A stretch of 48,066 nucleotides of DNA from an uncultured Pleomorphomonas sp. (lineage in GTDB: Bacteria > Pseudomonadota > Alphaproteobacteria > Rhizobiales > Pleomorphomonadaceae), in assembly GCA_937868725.1 (NCBI GenBank), contig CALMMQ010000026.1, positions 1 to 48,066 of the forward strand. The letters run 5' to 3'. A model generated the notes under the pieces. It saw only the letters and a list, made by a program, of their open reading frames with translations, had not been told where the DNA came from and did no database searches. Made by a program: the position numbers and the translations under genes. Positions 35,459 to 44,021 of the stretch are shown one piece after another (the first letter of the stretch is position 1; the number at the start of each line of letters is the position of its first letter).

Positions 35459-35617
35459 CTGCAGAAATTAATAAGTTGTTAACCATGATTTTGGCGCCGT
35501 TCCGCCCGATTCGCCTCGGGGCGGCGGCAAGTCGATCCGAAATCGGTGTCTATCGGCAGTAATGGCCGCGCAAGAACAGGCCTTTGCCTGCGATAATCAA
35601 GCTGGTGCGCACCGTTG

Positions 35618-35639
35618 CACGCGCTGTCAAAAGCGCGTG
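35618..35639. repeat. Hairpin downstream of slt
   Basis: CACGCGCT (35618-35625), loop GTCAAA, AGCGCGTG (35632-35639), perfect 8 bp. It lies 35 bp after the slt stop on minus. No T run follows; possible transcript end. Confidence 0.45.
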
Positions 35640-35673
35640 AGAGCGTTGTGTTCAGGCGGAATTCCGCCCCTGT

Positions 35674-37698
35674 TCAGCGTTGGGCGCCGCGTTTGAGGTC
35701 GTCGGCGATGGCCAGCTTGGTGCCGTCGAGACGTTCGCGGTAGACCTGCAGGTTCTCGATGACACGCTGGACGTAGTTGCGCGTCTCGCCGTAGGGGATG
35801 CTCTCGACCCAGTCGACCGGGTCGACGCGCGGATCGCGCGGGTCGCCGAAGCGCTGAATCCATTCGCGCACCCGGCTCTTGCCGGCGTTGTAGGCGGCGA
35901 ACGTCAGGATGTACGAGCCGCCGAACTCGTCGGTCAGCTGGCGCAGATGAGCGGCGCCGAGGGCGGCGTTGTAGGCCGGATCGGCAGTCAGGCGGTCGCG
36001 GGAAAACGACACGCCGATGCTCTTGGCGGTGATCGCCGCCGTCGAGGGAATGAGCTGCAACAGGCCAAGGGCGCCGGCGGCGCTGCGGGCACGCGGATCG
36101 AAGGCGCTTTCCTGGCGGGCGATGGCGTAGACCATGGCCGTTTCCACCGCCGTCTGGTGGCGGGCGCTTTCGGGGATGGCTTCCAGCGGGAAGGCAAGGC
36201 GCTCGGCCCCGAGGCCGCGATCGGCGGCGAGCTTGCCGACCAGCAGGGCGGTGCGGTGATCGCTCCGGTCCTCGGCCAAGGCGGCGAGCAGCGCCACCTG
36301 GCCGCCGGTGGGCAGGGTCTTGGCCAGCTCGGGGAACAGCAGCGCGGCGTCGGAGGCGTGGTTGGCCTGGATGAGCAGGACCATGGCGCGCACCAACTCG
36401 TTCTGGGAGAAGGCCGTGCGGTCGTCGTCGCTCGGCTTGGGCGCCGGCGGCAGGCCGAGCGTGGCATTGCCGAGTTTGACCCGGGCCAGCTGACCGTAAT
36501 AGGTGAACTCGTCGGCGGCGGCGCTGCGGTAGTATTGGCGGGCGTCGTCGGTGCGGCCGGCCTGTTCGTAGCTGCGGCCCAGCCAATAGGCGGCGCGCGC
36601 TCGGCTGATCGGCTTGCCCGAGACCTGCTGCAGCGCCCCAAAGGCGCGCACGGCGGCGGCCGGATCCTTCAGGAAGCGCAGGGCGTACCAGCCGGCGTGG
36701 AAACTGGCTTCCTGCTGCGTGTCGGCGTTGCCGCCCGACTGGCTGGCGACCAGCTTGTAGGCGAGGCGGGTGTCGCCGCGTTCGACGAGATCGCGCGAGA
36801 CGATGCGGCGCTCGATCCACCAGGCGTCGGCGTGATCGGCGGTGGCGCGGGGTTCGAGGGCGAGGATCGCCTTGGCCGCCTCGTTCGGCCGGTCGTTGCG
36901 GCGGTGCCACTCGGCGACGGTGAAGGCGTAGAGCGGATCGGCCTGGGCGGCCTTGGGAACGGCGGTGAGCTTGTTGCCGGCGTCCGAGCTGCCGCGCAGC
37001 ACGGCGGCGCGGGCCTGGGCGAGGGCGGCGTAGCCCTCGTCGGGGAACAGCTTGGCGAGGGCGCTCGCCTGGGCGATGCGATCGGCGAACATCAGCGTCC
37101 GGAAGCGCGCCTTGTGGGCGGCCGGGCTGAGCACGCCGCCGAACTCGGTGATCACGGCGGCGTCGCGCTCGGGGGAGAGCGGTTCGTTACGCCACCACTT
37201 GTCGAGCGCGGCGGCAGCCTCGGCCTTCTGCCCGAGCGCCAGATGGGCGCGCGCCAGTGCCAGGATGCCGTCGTCGGACAACGGCGGCGAGCCGGCGAAG
37301 GCGGCGATGGTCTGGTCCGGCGTCAGGCTGAGCTTGGCGAGCGCCTGTTCGGCGCGTCGGCGCATCAGCTCGGTCGACGGCCAGGTGGGGTGGCGACGGG
37401 CGAAATCGGTGATCTCGGTCGGTGTCAGGCCGTCGATGCCACGGCGGATGGCCATCCACGCCACCAGATCGCGCTCGAAGGCGGGCAGGGTGGCGGCGAT
37501 GGCGCGGGCGCCGGCGAGATTCTTGGAATCGAGGGTGTCGAGCGCCGACTTGAGGGTCGAGACGGTACTGTCCGACAGGGCCGGCAGGGCGCCGGTGATT
37601 TCGACGCCGGCTGAGGCGGGCGCAGCCGCCGCCAGATCGGCGAAGATCGCGGTGAAGGCAAAGGCGCAGGAAACAAGAAGCGTCGCCGTCCGGACCAT
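35674..37698 (-). CDS. slt: Soluble lytic murein transglycosylase
   Basis: Cleaves glycan strands to 1,6-anhydro-muropeptides; periplasmic. 674 residues. A signal peptide at about 1-25 (LLVSCAFAFTAIFADLAAAA) is followed by a long alpha-superhelical U-domain (about 40-500) and a C-terminal SLT domain (about 515-640). The catalytic Glu530 is in IARQESAFDPRARS, followed by GALGLLQLIPSTA and FAAYNAGKSRVREW. The start at 37698 follows AGGGAG and gives the signal peptide; a longer frame exists upstream but has no signal. It diverges from dapA, an arrangement found in related genomes. Confidence 0.95.
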   Translation of the reverse strand: MVRTATLLVSCAFAFTAIFADLAAAAPASAGVEITGALPALSDSTVSTLKSALDTLDSKNLAGARAIAATLPAFERDLVAWMAIRRGIDGLTPTEITDFARRHPTWPSTELMRRRAEQALAKLSLTPDQTIAAFAGSPPLSDDGILALARAHLALGQKAEAAAALDKWWRNEPLSPERDAAVITEFGGVLSPAAHKARFRTLMFADRIAQASALAKLFPDEGYAALAQARAAVLRGSSDAGNKLTAVPKAAQADPLYAFTVAEWHRRNDRPNEAAKAILALEPRATADHADAWWIERRIVSRDLVERGDTRLAYKLVASQSGGNADTQQEASFHAGWYALRFLKDPAAAVRAFGALQQVSGKPISRARAAYWLGRSYEQAGRTDDARQYYRSAAADEFTYYGQLARVKLGNATLGLPPAPKPSDDDRTAFSQNELVRAMVLLIQANHASDAALLFPELAKTLPTGGQVALLAALAEDRSDHRTALLVGKLAADRGLGAERLAFPLEAIPESARHQTAVETAMVYAIARQESAFDPRARSAAGALGLLQLIPSTAAITAKSIGVSFSRDRLTADPAYNAALGAAHLRQLTDEFGGSYILTFAAYNAGKSRVREWIQRFGDPRDPRVDPVDWVESIPYGETRNYVQRVIENLQVYRERLDGTKLAIADDLKRGAQR

Positions 37699-37826
37699 GG
37701 TCACGCTCCCTACATTAATCGTTAACCGCAATATGACGCCTTGTCGTTGAGAAATGCTTGCATTGTCGTCCAGTTTCGAGACGGCCATCTCTTTGTGGCA
37801 TTTTTCCAGATTTGGTCGCACGCCAG

Positions 37827-37854
37827 TTGTCCTGAGGGCGCGCTCGCTTTATTG
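37827..37854 (+). promoter_or_regulatory. Possible sigma-70-type promoter of dapA
   Basis: TTGTCC (37827-37832), 16-bp spacer, TTATTG (37849-37854), 54 bp before the dapA start. The -10 match is poor; this is a by-eye suggestion. Confidence 0.25.
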
Positions 37855-37908
37855 TCCGGCCTCTGAGGCGGCGGCTTTGCCGGTCTCAGTGCATCACGAA
37901 GAGGGATC

Positions 37909-38784
37909 ATGTTCAAGGGGTCGATCACAGCGCTCGTTACGCCCTTCCGCGATGGCGCCGTTGACTTCAAGGCTTTCGAGGCCTTTGTCGACTGGCAGAT
38001 TGCGGAGGGAACACATGGCCTGGTTCCGGTGGGAACCACGGGCGAGAGCCCGACGCTCAGCCATGACGAGCACAAACGGGTGGTCGAGACCTGCATCCGG
38101 GTCGCCGCGGGCCGGGTTCCGGTCATCGCCGGTGCCGGCTCGAACAATACGGCCGAGGCCATCGATCTGGCGCAGTTCGCCGAGAAGGCGGGCGCCAGCG
38201 CGCTCCTGGTGGTGACACCCTATTACAACAAGCCGAACCAGGAAGGGCTCTACCAGCACTTCAAGGCGATCAACGATGCCGTCGGCATTCCGATCTTCAT
38301 CTACAACATCCCTGGCCGGTCGGTGATCGACATGTCGGTGGAGACGATGGCGCGGCTCAACAAGCTCAGCAACATCGTCGGCGTCAAGGATGCTACCGGC
38401 CGGGTCGAGCGCGTCAGCGCCCAGCGCCAGGCCATGGGCCCGGGCTTCATCCAGCTTTCGGGTGAGGATGGCACGGCGCTGGCCTTCATGGCTCACGGTG
38501 GCCATGGTTGCATCTCGGTGACGGCCAACGTCGCGCCGCGGCTGTGCGCTACCTTCCAGGAGGCGTGCATGCGCGGCGACTTCGCCACGGCGCTCAGCAT
38601 CCAGGACCAGCTGTTCCCGCTGCATCACGCGCTGTTCATCGAGCCCAATCCGCAGTGCGCCAAGTACGCGCTGTCGCTGATCGGCAAGATGCAGAACGAG
38701 TTGCGCCTGCCGCTGGTGCCGGTCGCCACGGGTACGGAAGCCATGGTCCGCAAGGCCATGCAGCACGCTGGCCTGCTGGACTGA
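37909..38784 (+). CDS. dapA: 4-hydroxy-tetrahydrodipicolinate synthase
   Basis: Condenses pyruvate with aspartate semialdehyde, the first committed step to diaminopimelate and lysine; cytosolic tetramer. 291 residues, normal. The Schiff-base Lys160 is in GVKDATG, Tyr132 in FIYNIPGRS, and the GTTGESPTL turn at 42-50 carries the Thr residues of the proton relay. The substrate Arg is in IPGR (R137). Ribosome-binding site AGGG. It is followed by smpB 70 bp downstream in the same direction. Confidence 0.97.
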   Translation: MFKGSITALVTPFRDGAVDFKAFEAFVDWQIAEGTHGLVPVGTTGESPTLSHDEHKRVVETCIRVAAGRVPVIAGAGSNNTAEAIDLAQFAEKAGASALLVVTPYYNKPNQEGLYQHFKAINDAVGIPIFIYNIPGRSVIDMSVETMARLNKLSNIVGVKDATGRVERVSAQRQAMGPGFIQLSGEDGTALAFMAHGGHGCISVTANVAPRLCATFQEACMRGDFATALSIQDQLFPLHHALFIEPNPQCAKYALSLIGKMQNELRLPLVPVATGTEAMVRKAMQHAGLLD

Positions 38785-38854
38785 CGGCACAGTAGACCCT
38801 GATACCGCGCCCGGGCCGCTACGGTGGCTCGGGCGCCGATTTTCGAGCTGATCG

Positions 38855-39337
38855 ATGGCGCCCAGGAAAAAGAACAAGGATCCCTTGCACAAAGTGGTCG
38901 CCGACAACCGGTCGGCCCGCTTCCACTATGCGCTTGGCGAGAAGATCGAAGCCGGCATCATGCTGCACGGCACCGAGGTCAAGAGCCTCAGGCAGGGGCG
39001 CGTCAACCTGTCGGAAGCCTACGTCGGCATCCAGGGCAGCGACGTCTTCCTCATCAACTCCAACATTCCCGAATACCTGCAGGCCAATCGCTTCAACCAC
39101 GAGATGCGCCGGCCGCGCAAGCTGCTGCTGCATCGGCGGCAGATCGACCGGCTGATCGCCTCTGTCCAGCGCCAGGGCATGACCATCGTGCCGCTGCGCA
39201 TCTATTTCAACGAGCGCGGCATGGCCAAGTGCGAGATTTCGGTGGCCGAGGGCAAGAAGCTGCATGACAAGCGCGAGGCCTCCAAGGAGCGCGACTGGAA
39301 TCGGGAAAAGGCGCGCCTGCTCAAGACGCGCGTTTAG
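38855..39337 (+). CDS. smpB: SsrA-binding protein SmpB
   Basis: Binds tmRNA and brings it to stalled ribosomes in trans-translation. 160 residues, normal. OB-fold core with [26 protein letters not shown] shortened here to [14 protein letters not shown], the HRRQIDRLI segment, and [11 protein letters not shown]. The C-terminal tail ending in [14 protein letters not shown] is the part that enters the mRNA channel. No ssrA gene was seen in the window. Co-directional with dapA. Confidence 0.97.
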   Translation: MAPRKKNKDPLHKVVADNRSARFHYALGEKIEAGIMLHGTEVKSLRQGRVNLSEAYVGIQGSDVFLINSNIPEYLQANRFNHEMRRPRKLLLHRRQIDRLIASVQRQGMTIVPLRIYFNERGMAKCEISVAEGKKLHDKREASKERDWNREKARLLKTRV

Positions 39338-39588
39338 GGCGCTTGCTGCCTGACGGCATCGTCAAGCCGAGGGGAAGTTGCTTTCGGCTGCAAAAGCTCA
39401 AGCCGCCGCTTATCGATCAGACCGTCGCAAGCGGCTCGAAGGATGCTTGCAAACGGATAGCCGCATTCGCCGAATTTGTTGTTGCCGGACCGGGGCGCCA
39501 TCTTGCAATCGGCGGATAGCTCGGACATGGTGCGCGCCGTCGCCGCGCGCGTCGGATCGGCTGGTCGGGCCTGATCCGGAGCGCTGCC

Positions 39589-39676
39589 GGAAGGGTGGCA
39601 GAGTGGTCGATTGCAGCGGTCTTGAAAACCGCCGATGTGCAAGCATCCGTGGGTTCGAATCCCACCCCTTCCGCCA
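39589..39676 (+). tRNA. tRNA-Ser (anticodon UGA)
   Basis: 88 nt including encoded CCA. Acceptor GGAAGGG (39589-39595) pairs with CCCTTCC (39666-39672), then discriminator G and CCA. The anticodon stem GCGGT / ACCGC encloses CTTGAAA, anticodon TGA. A long variable arm (CGATG-TGCAAG-CATCC) marks a class II tRNA, and the T loop is TTCGAAT. Its 3' end borders a lower-GC segment with a GIY-YIG gene. Confidence 0.97.
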
Positions 39677-39863
39677 TTACCTGTCGATTTTATTGATGAA
39701 TTTCTGATTTCGAAAAAGCTACTAACGATCTACTGCCGGAAATCAGGTGGTCGAAATGGGATAATGTGCCCACACTTGGCGGATCAGACTTCAACAATTG
39801 TGCAACGATACGGGCGGTTTGACGGGTATTTCGTCCGCCTTGCGAGTCGTCTATGTTGCAAGA

Positions 39864-40574
39864 ATGCGTGATTTCATTCTTCAAGAGATTCGACGGTTAG
39901 CTTCGGCGAATGGTGGGCAAGCACCGGGGCAGAAGTTATTCGCCAAAGAGACGGCGATTGCTGAACATCAATGGCGCGGCCGGTATTGGGCGCGATGGGG
40001 CGACGCCTTAACCGAAGCGGGCTTCAAGCCGAATGATTGGACGGGTAAGCTTGATCCCGACGATGTGTTGAATGGCGTTATTGCGGGTATCCGACATTTC
40101 GGCAGACTGCCGACACGTGACGAACTCAAGATCTATCGGCAGTCAAATCCTGACGTTCCACCGGACAATACGATAAAGCGGCACTTCGGACGACGCGACG
40201 ATCTTGTTGCAGCTTTAATGAAGCGCGCGTCGGAAGACACTAGGTATGCAGACATTGCGCCGATGCTTCCTGCGGTCAGTTCTACGCCAGAAATGCCGCG
40301 CCCCTCGTCGAAGACAGATGAAGGTTTCGTCTATCTCATAAAATCCGGCGACTTCTACAAAGTCGGTCGTAGCGATGACGCGGAGAGGCGTTTCAAGCAA
40401 ATCACTATTGCTTTGCCCGATAAGGCGGAATTGTTCCACACGATCCGTACCGATGATCCGCCCGGCATTGAAGCCTATTGGCACCGCCGTTTTGCGGATC
40501 GCCGGGCGAATGGCGAATGGTTCAAGCTGACTTCGCAAGATGTTGTGGCCTTCAAGAAGCGGAAGTTTCAGTGA
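39864..40574 (+). CDS. GIY-YIG nuclease (T5orf172/MUG113 type) with homing-endonuclease-associated repeats
   Basis: 236 residues. The C-terminal domain (about 150-230) has GFVYLIKSGDFYKVGRS, then AERRFKQI, and GIEAYWHRRFADRRANGEWF, the GIY-YIG variant of the T5orf172 / MUG113 group. The N-terminal half has two units resembling homing-endonuclease-associated repeats (WARWGDALTEAGFKPNDW, and RHFGRLPTRDEL with IKRHFGRRDDLVAAL), probable DNA-binding modules. Such genes are often mobile or defence linked, but this one has no partner gene. Codon use is visibly less G+C rich than its neighbours. The start at 39864 (MRDFILQEI) is preferred; an in-frame ATG lies further upstream at 39798. The position directly after tRNA-Ser suggests acquisition. 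Confidence 0.82.
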   Translation: MRDFILQEIRRLASANGGQAPGQKLFAKETAIAEHQWRGRYWARWGDALTEAGFKPNDWTGKLDPDDVLNGVIAGIRHFGRLPTRDELKIYRQSNPDVPPDNTIKRHFGRRDDLVAALMKRASEDTRYADIAPMLPAVSSTPEMPRPSSKTDEGFVYLIKSGDFYKVGRSDDAERRFKQITIALPDKAELFHTIRTDDPPGIEAYWHRRFADRRANGEWFKLTSQDVVAFKKRKFQ

Positions 40575-40612
40575 CCTTCAATGCCTCTTTTGCCCGTGTT
40601 GGTGCGAAAAAG

Positions 40613-40636
40613 CCCGCCAGCGTGGCGGCTGGCGGG
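40613..40636 (+). terminator. Probable terminator after the GIY-YIG gene
   Basis: 9-bp stem CCCGCCAGC / GCTGGCGGG (40613-40621 with 40628-40636), loop of 6, followed only by TTAA. Position is right; the T tract is weak. Confidence 0.5.
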
Positions 40637-40642
40637 TTAAGC

Positions 40643-40673
40643 GCGGTGGATCGGAGCGCATATGATCCACCGC
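40643..40673. repeat. Perfect 10-bp inverted repeat
   Basis: GCGGTGGATC (40643-40652), 11-nt spacer, GATCCACCGC (40664-40673). It lies between the GIY-YIG terminator and the 3' end of the M24 gene, so it may end the minus-strand operon or be an operator. No T run. Confidence 0.5.
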
Positions 40674-40853
40674 CACGGCCAAGACAGGGGTAGTACCAGT
40701 ACCCGCCCGGTCGATTTCAGATCAACGGAAGCTTTTCCCAAATCCGTTCAATCTGTACGTCGGAAAACGGGTAGAGCGGCGAGGACGTTCAAGGCTTCGG
40801 GAGAGGCTTGCCCGCCATCGCGGTCAAGTCGGCAGCCGGTGCGTTCCGAACCG

Positions 40854-42032
40854 TCAGGCCAGCCGGACGATCTCGTCCTGGATGGGTGTCGTCACGCAGG
40901 GGCCGCGCTCGGGATCGAGGTAGACGTTGATTTCGAGACGGACGCCGAACTCCGGCAGGTAGATGCCCGGTTCGATGGAAAAGCCGGTGCGCGGCAGGAT
41001 GCGGCGGGTGTCGTGCGTCTCGAGATTGTCAAGGTTGACACCGAGGGCGTGCAGGCGCTGGCCCGGCCCCATGCTGTGGCCGGTGCGATGGTGGAAGCCG
41101 TCGCCATAGCCGGCGGCTTTGATGATGCCGCGCGCCACGTCGTCGACCTGCCAGCCTTCGAGGACGCGCCCTTCCGCCCAGGCCTGGCGGATGGCGGCGA
41201 GCGCTCCGTCGCGGGCGCGTCGGACGATGTCGAACACCGCTTGCAGCCGGGGTGGGATGTCGGCGCCGGCGTAGGCGCCCCAGGCGATGTCGGCGTAGAC
41301 GTTGCGTTCGCCGGGATGGCGGGCCCAGAAGTCGATGAGCAGCCAGTCGCCGGGGCCGATGGCCGCCGCCGTGCCCCGGCGCGGCTCATAGTGCGGCGTG
41401 CCGGAGTGGCCGTTGACCTGCACCACCGGTTCGCCTTCGGTTTCGAGCCCCAGCCGCTCGAACTCGCCGACGATGTAGCGCTGGACGTCGTACTCGTCGA
41501 TGCGAGCACCGCCGGCGATGGCCCGGCGCACCAGATCGAAGGCGCCGTCCTTGATGGCGGCGACAAGGGCCGAGGCCGACTGATGCGAGGCGATGGCGGC
41601 GTCGTCCCAGGCGGTGGCGCTCGCCTGGAACAGGTCGGCCGAGGGCACGAGGTCGTAGCCGCCGCCGCGCAGCCATTCGAGGGTGCCGCCGTCGATGAAC
41701 GAGGCCGTCGGCACGGCGCCGTCGGGCGAATAGTCGACGGCGACGCGTCTTGCCGCGCCGAGCAGCGCGGCGACCAGCGCCCGCATCTCTTCCCAGCTGC
41801 GGTAGACGCGCTTGGGCAGGGCGACGTCGATGAAGAACATCTGGTCGATGGTATGGATGAGCAGTACCGGCTCGCCGCGCCCGGGCACAATGAGAAAGGC
41901 GCGCCGCGTCGGTGCCTTGCTGTCGCCGATGAGCGTCCAGAACAGCGGGTTGCCGCCACGATAGTCGTAGAGCAGCCAGGCATCGATGCCTTCGGCGGTC
42001 ATGAAGGTTTGCGCGGCGGCGAGCGAGAACAT
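40854..42032 (-). CDS. M24-family metallopeptidase-like protein (prolidase/creatinase fold)
   Basis: 392 residues: N-terminal creatinase domain (about 1-140) and C-terminal pita-bread domain (about 155-385). Metal-site residues can be read in LLIDFWAR and VYADIAWG (Asp), RTGHSMG (His), SIEPGIYLPEFG (Glu) and RLEINV (Glu), so a dinuclear metal centre seems complete. Members include Xaa-Pro peptidases, creatinase and DMSP lyase DddP, so the activity is open. It is the last gene of the potA-D-B-C operon, 30 bp after the aminotransferase gene. Context suggests hydrolysis of an imported amide- or imide-containing compound. AAGGAT precedes the start. Confidence 0.85.
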   Translation of the reverse strand: MFSLAAAQTFMTAEGIDAWLLYDYRGGNPLFWTLIGDSKAPTRRAFLIVPGRGEPVLLIHTIDQMFFIDVALPKRVYRSWEEMRALVAALLGAARRVAVDYSPDGAVPTASFIDGGTLEWLRGGGYDLVPSADLFQASATAWDDAAIASHQSASALVAAIKDGAFDLVRRAIAGGARIDEYDVQRYIVGEFERLGLETEGEPVVQVNGHSGTPHYEPRRGTAAAIGPGDWLLIDFWARHPGERNVYADIAWGAYAGADIPPRLQAVFDIVRRARDGALAAIRQAWAEGRVLEGWQVDDVARGIIKAAGYGDGFHHRTGHSMGPGQRLHALGVNLDNLETHDTRRILPRTGFSIEPGIYLPEFGVRLEINVYLDPERGPCVTTPIQDEIVRLA

Positions 42033-42062
42033 GCGGAAATCCTTCTTTGGCGGCGGCAGGCA

Positions 42063-43163
42063 TTACGCCCGTGCGCCATAGCTCCGGACGATGGCCTCGG
42101 CCGCGGCGCCGATATCAACGGCAACGCCGAGCTGCTGCAAGGCGGCGCCAAGGCCGACGACGTTGGCCAGCACCGCCGGACAGGCGGCACGGAGACCGGT
42201 GTGGTCGAGCCGGACAAGGCGGCCGGCGACCTCGCCATGGCCGGGTGCGAGCGGCGCGCCAAACGTCGCGGCAGAGGCGATCAGCGCCGTGTCGGTAACA
42301 CCTGCGGGCAGGCGGAGGGAAGTGACCAGGGCCGAGGCGGCGTCATCGTCGTCGATCCAGAGTGGCACGCCGAGGGCTCTGAGGCCGGCGCGGGTGGCAC
42401 GGGCGGCCCTGGTGTGATGGTCGATCAGCGTCGGAAGGCCGATCGCCTCGACCCGGTCGAGCGCCGCGGCGAGCGCCAGAAACTCGATGGTCGAGGGCGT
42501 TCCCGGCAAGGCGCCACGGCCACGGTCGAGCCAGTTGTCCTTGAGATCGAGCAGCGACAGCAGCGATGGCGCCGTGCGTGGCGCGGCGGCGAGCACCGAC
42601 CAGGCGCGGGCGCTGACAGCCACCGCCGATACGCCGGCGGGGCCGGCCAGTGCCTTCTGCGGCCCGATGGCGACGATATCGAGCCCCAGTTCATCGACCG
42701 GCAGGGCATGGGCGCCGAAAGAGGCGACGGCGTCGACCACCAGCAGCGCGCCACGCGCCTTGGCCAGCGCGGCGATGGCGGTCAGCGGGTTGAGGGCGCC
42801 GTTGGCCGCTTCACCATGGACGACGGCCAGGACGTCGACGGCCGGCGCGGCGTCGAGAGCTCGCCGCACGGCATCGACGGTGATCGGCTGGCCCGGCGGC
42901 GCGACGACGTCGGTGACGCTGGCGCCGCCCCGGCGCAGCCAGGCGCCGAAATTCTGGCCGTAGGGGCTGGTGACGACGTTGAGGGCGCGAAGGCCGGGGC
43001 GGGCGAGGCTGGTGGCGATGGCTTCGAGGGCGAGCACCGCTTCCCCCTGCAGCAGCAGCACGTCGGACGCTGTGCCGAGCAGGCGGGCAAGCCGATCGGC
43101 CAACGCGGCGTAGCCATCGGCCGGGAAGGGCGGCGGGGCGAGCAGGGACGAATGGAGCGGCAT
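42063..43163 (-). CDS. Class V PLP-dependent aminotransferase (serine-pyruvate/alanine-glyoxylate type)
   Basis: 366 residues, cytosolic, fold type I class V. The PLP Lys is in IGPQKALAGPAGVS, preceded by VVDAVASFGA (Asp contact), and LLLQGEAVLALEA is the usual GSGT-equivalent turn, here with Glu. The family covers serine/alanine-glyoxylate, ureidoglycine-glyoxylate and pyridoxamine-pyruvate aminotransferases; the substrate cannot be chosen. It starts 3 bp after the potC stop, so it belongs to the transporter operon and probably acts on the imported amine or its product. Confidence 0.85.
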   Translation of the reverse strand: MPLHSSLLAPPPFPADGYAALADRLARLLGTASDVLLLQGEAVLALEAIATSLARPGLRALNVVTSPYGQNFGAWLRRGGASVTDVVAPPGQPITVDAVRRALDAAPAVDVLAVVHGEAANGALNPLTAIAALAKARGALLVVDAVASFGAHALPVDELGLDIVAIGPQKALAGPAGVSAVAVSARAWSVLAAAPRTAPSLLSLLDLKDNWLDRGRGALPGTPSTIEFLALAAALDRVEAIGLPTLIDHHTRAARATRAGLRALGVPLWIDDDDAASALVTSLRLPAGVTDTALIASAATFGAPLAPGHGEVAGRLVRLDHTGLRAACPAVLANVVGLGAALQQLGVAVDIGAAAEAIVRSYGARA

Positions 43164-43166
43164 GGC

Positions 43167-44021
43167 TCAGGTCTCTTCGGATGGAAAGGCGACGGGCGGG
43201 CGGCGCGCCAGGCGGAAGACGAGGGCGGCGAGGCCGACCATCGCCAGTGTGGCCACGAAGACGACGGCGGCGGCGGCGTAGACGGCCGGCGACGGCCCGT
43301 ATTGCAGGCTGCCGTAAAGATAGACCGGCAGGGTATTGATCTGCGGCGTCGTCAGGAAGGCGGAGACGACGAGGTTGTCGAACGAGAACGTGTAGGCCAT
43401 GACGCCACCGGCGACGACGGCCGGCAGAATCTGCGGCAGGATGATGAAGCGGATGGTGTTGAAGCGGCTGCTGCCGAGGTCGGCGGCGGCCTCCTCGACC
43501 CGCCGGTCGAGCGTCAGCACGCGCGCCCGCACGATCAGCGCCACCACGGCGATGGCCATGGGCGTGATGCCGGCGATGAGGCTCGCCGTGCTGAGCGGTA
43601 CGCCGGTGACGGCAAAGGTCAGCAGCAACGATACGCCGATGACCGTTTCCGGCACGATGAGCAGCGTGTAGGTGAGGCCCGACAGGCCGCGCCGCACCCA
43701 GAGGGTGGGGTGACGCACCATGGCATAGCCGAGGGCCGAGCCGATCAGCACCGAGATCAGCGCCGCCCAGAACGACACCACGAGGCTGGCCTCGACGGCG
43801 CGGCGCAGCGACAGATCGTTCCAGGCTGCGGCGAACCATTGCACCGTCCAGCCGGTGATCACCGCCGTCTGCTTGTTCACCACGCCGAGATTGAAAGCGT
43901 AGACGATGGCGGCGATGATCGGTCCGTAGAGGAAGGCGACGGCCAGGACGAACCAGCCCGACAGGCCCCAGTCGGTGCAGCGCTCTGCGACAGTGCGGCG
44001 GAAACCACGGGCCCGGCTCAT
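43167..44021 (-). CDS. potC: ABC transporter permease, PotC type
   Basis: Inner-membrane permease of a polyamine-type importer. 284 residues, six membrane helices (first at about 24-45, LAVAFLYGPIIAAIVYAFN). The EAA-type coupling loop is VEEAAADLGSSRFNTIRFIILP. The start at 44021 overlaps the potB stop as ATGA (44018-44021), indicating translational coupling; the frame is open further upstream but overlaps potB. Substrate class is judged from the homology of all four subunits and is not proven. Confidence 0.9.
   Translation of the reverse strand: MSRARGFRRTVAERCTDWGLSGWFVLAVAFLYGPIIAAIVYAFNLGVVNKQTAVITGWTVQWFAAAWNDLSLRRAVEASLVVSFWAALISVLIGSALGYAMVRHPTLWVRRGLSGLTYTLLIVPETVIGVSLLLTFAVTGVPLSTASLIAGITPMAIAVVALIVRARVLTLDRRVEEAAADLGSSRFNTIRFIILPQILPAVVAGGVMAYTFSFDNLVVSAFLTTPQINTLPVYLYGSLQYGPSPAVYAAAAVVFVATLAMVGLAALVFRLARRPPVAFPSEET

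Larger units (their letters stand above)
35171..35673. other. 503-bp AT-rich intergenic region between slt and the small membrane-protein gene
   Basis: The part at about 35280-35500 is much richer in A+T than its surroundings. It holds a perfect TATAAT on the minus strand (35285-35290), an inverted repeat GGTAACG / CGTTACC (35387-35393 with 35407-35413), and a hairpin ATCCTG-TTGG-CAGGAT (35433-35448) followed by five T (35454-35458) on plus. Near slt there is a perfect 8-bp hairpin (35618-35639). Only very short frames occur; a 25-codon frame from about 35394 is not convincing. It could contain a small RNA or a promoter region. Confidence 0.45.

Noticed and set aside
35394-35471. 25-codon frame starting MKLRSLPYL in the AT-rich gap
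   Set aside because: No ribosome-binding site of quality and it lies across the inverted repeat and hairpin; too short to support.
39334-39528. Minus-strand frame of about 64 codons between smpB and tRNA-Ser
   Set aside because: Codon use is not absurd, but there is no ribosome-binding site, no recognisable similarity, and it overlaps the end of smpB; not supported as a gene.
39640-40850. Search for a repeated tRNA-Ser 3' end marking an attachment site
   Set aside because: No second copy of the tRNA 3' sequence and no integrase gene were seen in the following 1.2 kb.
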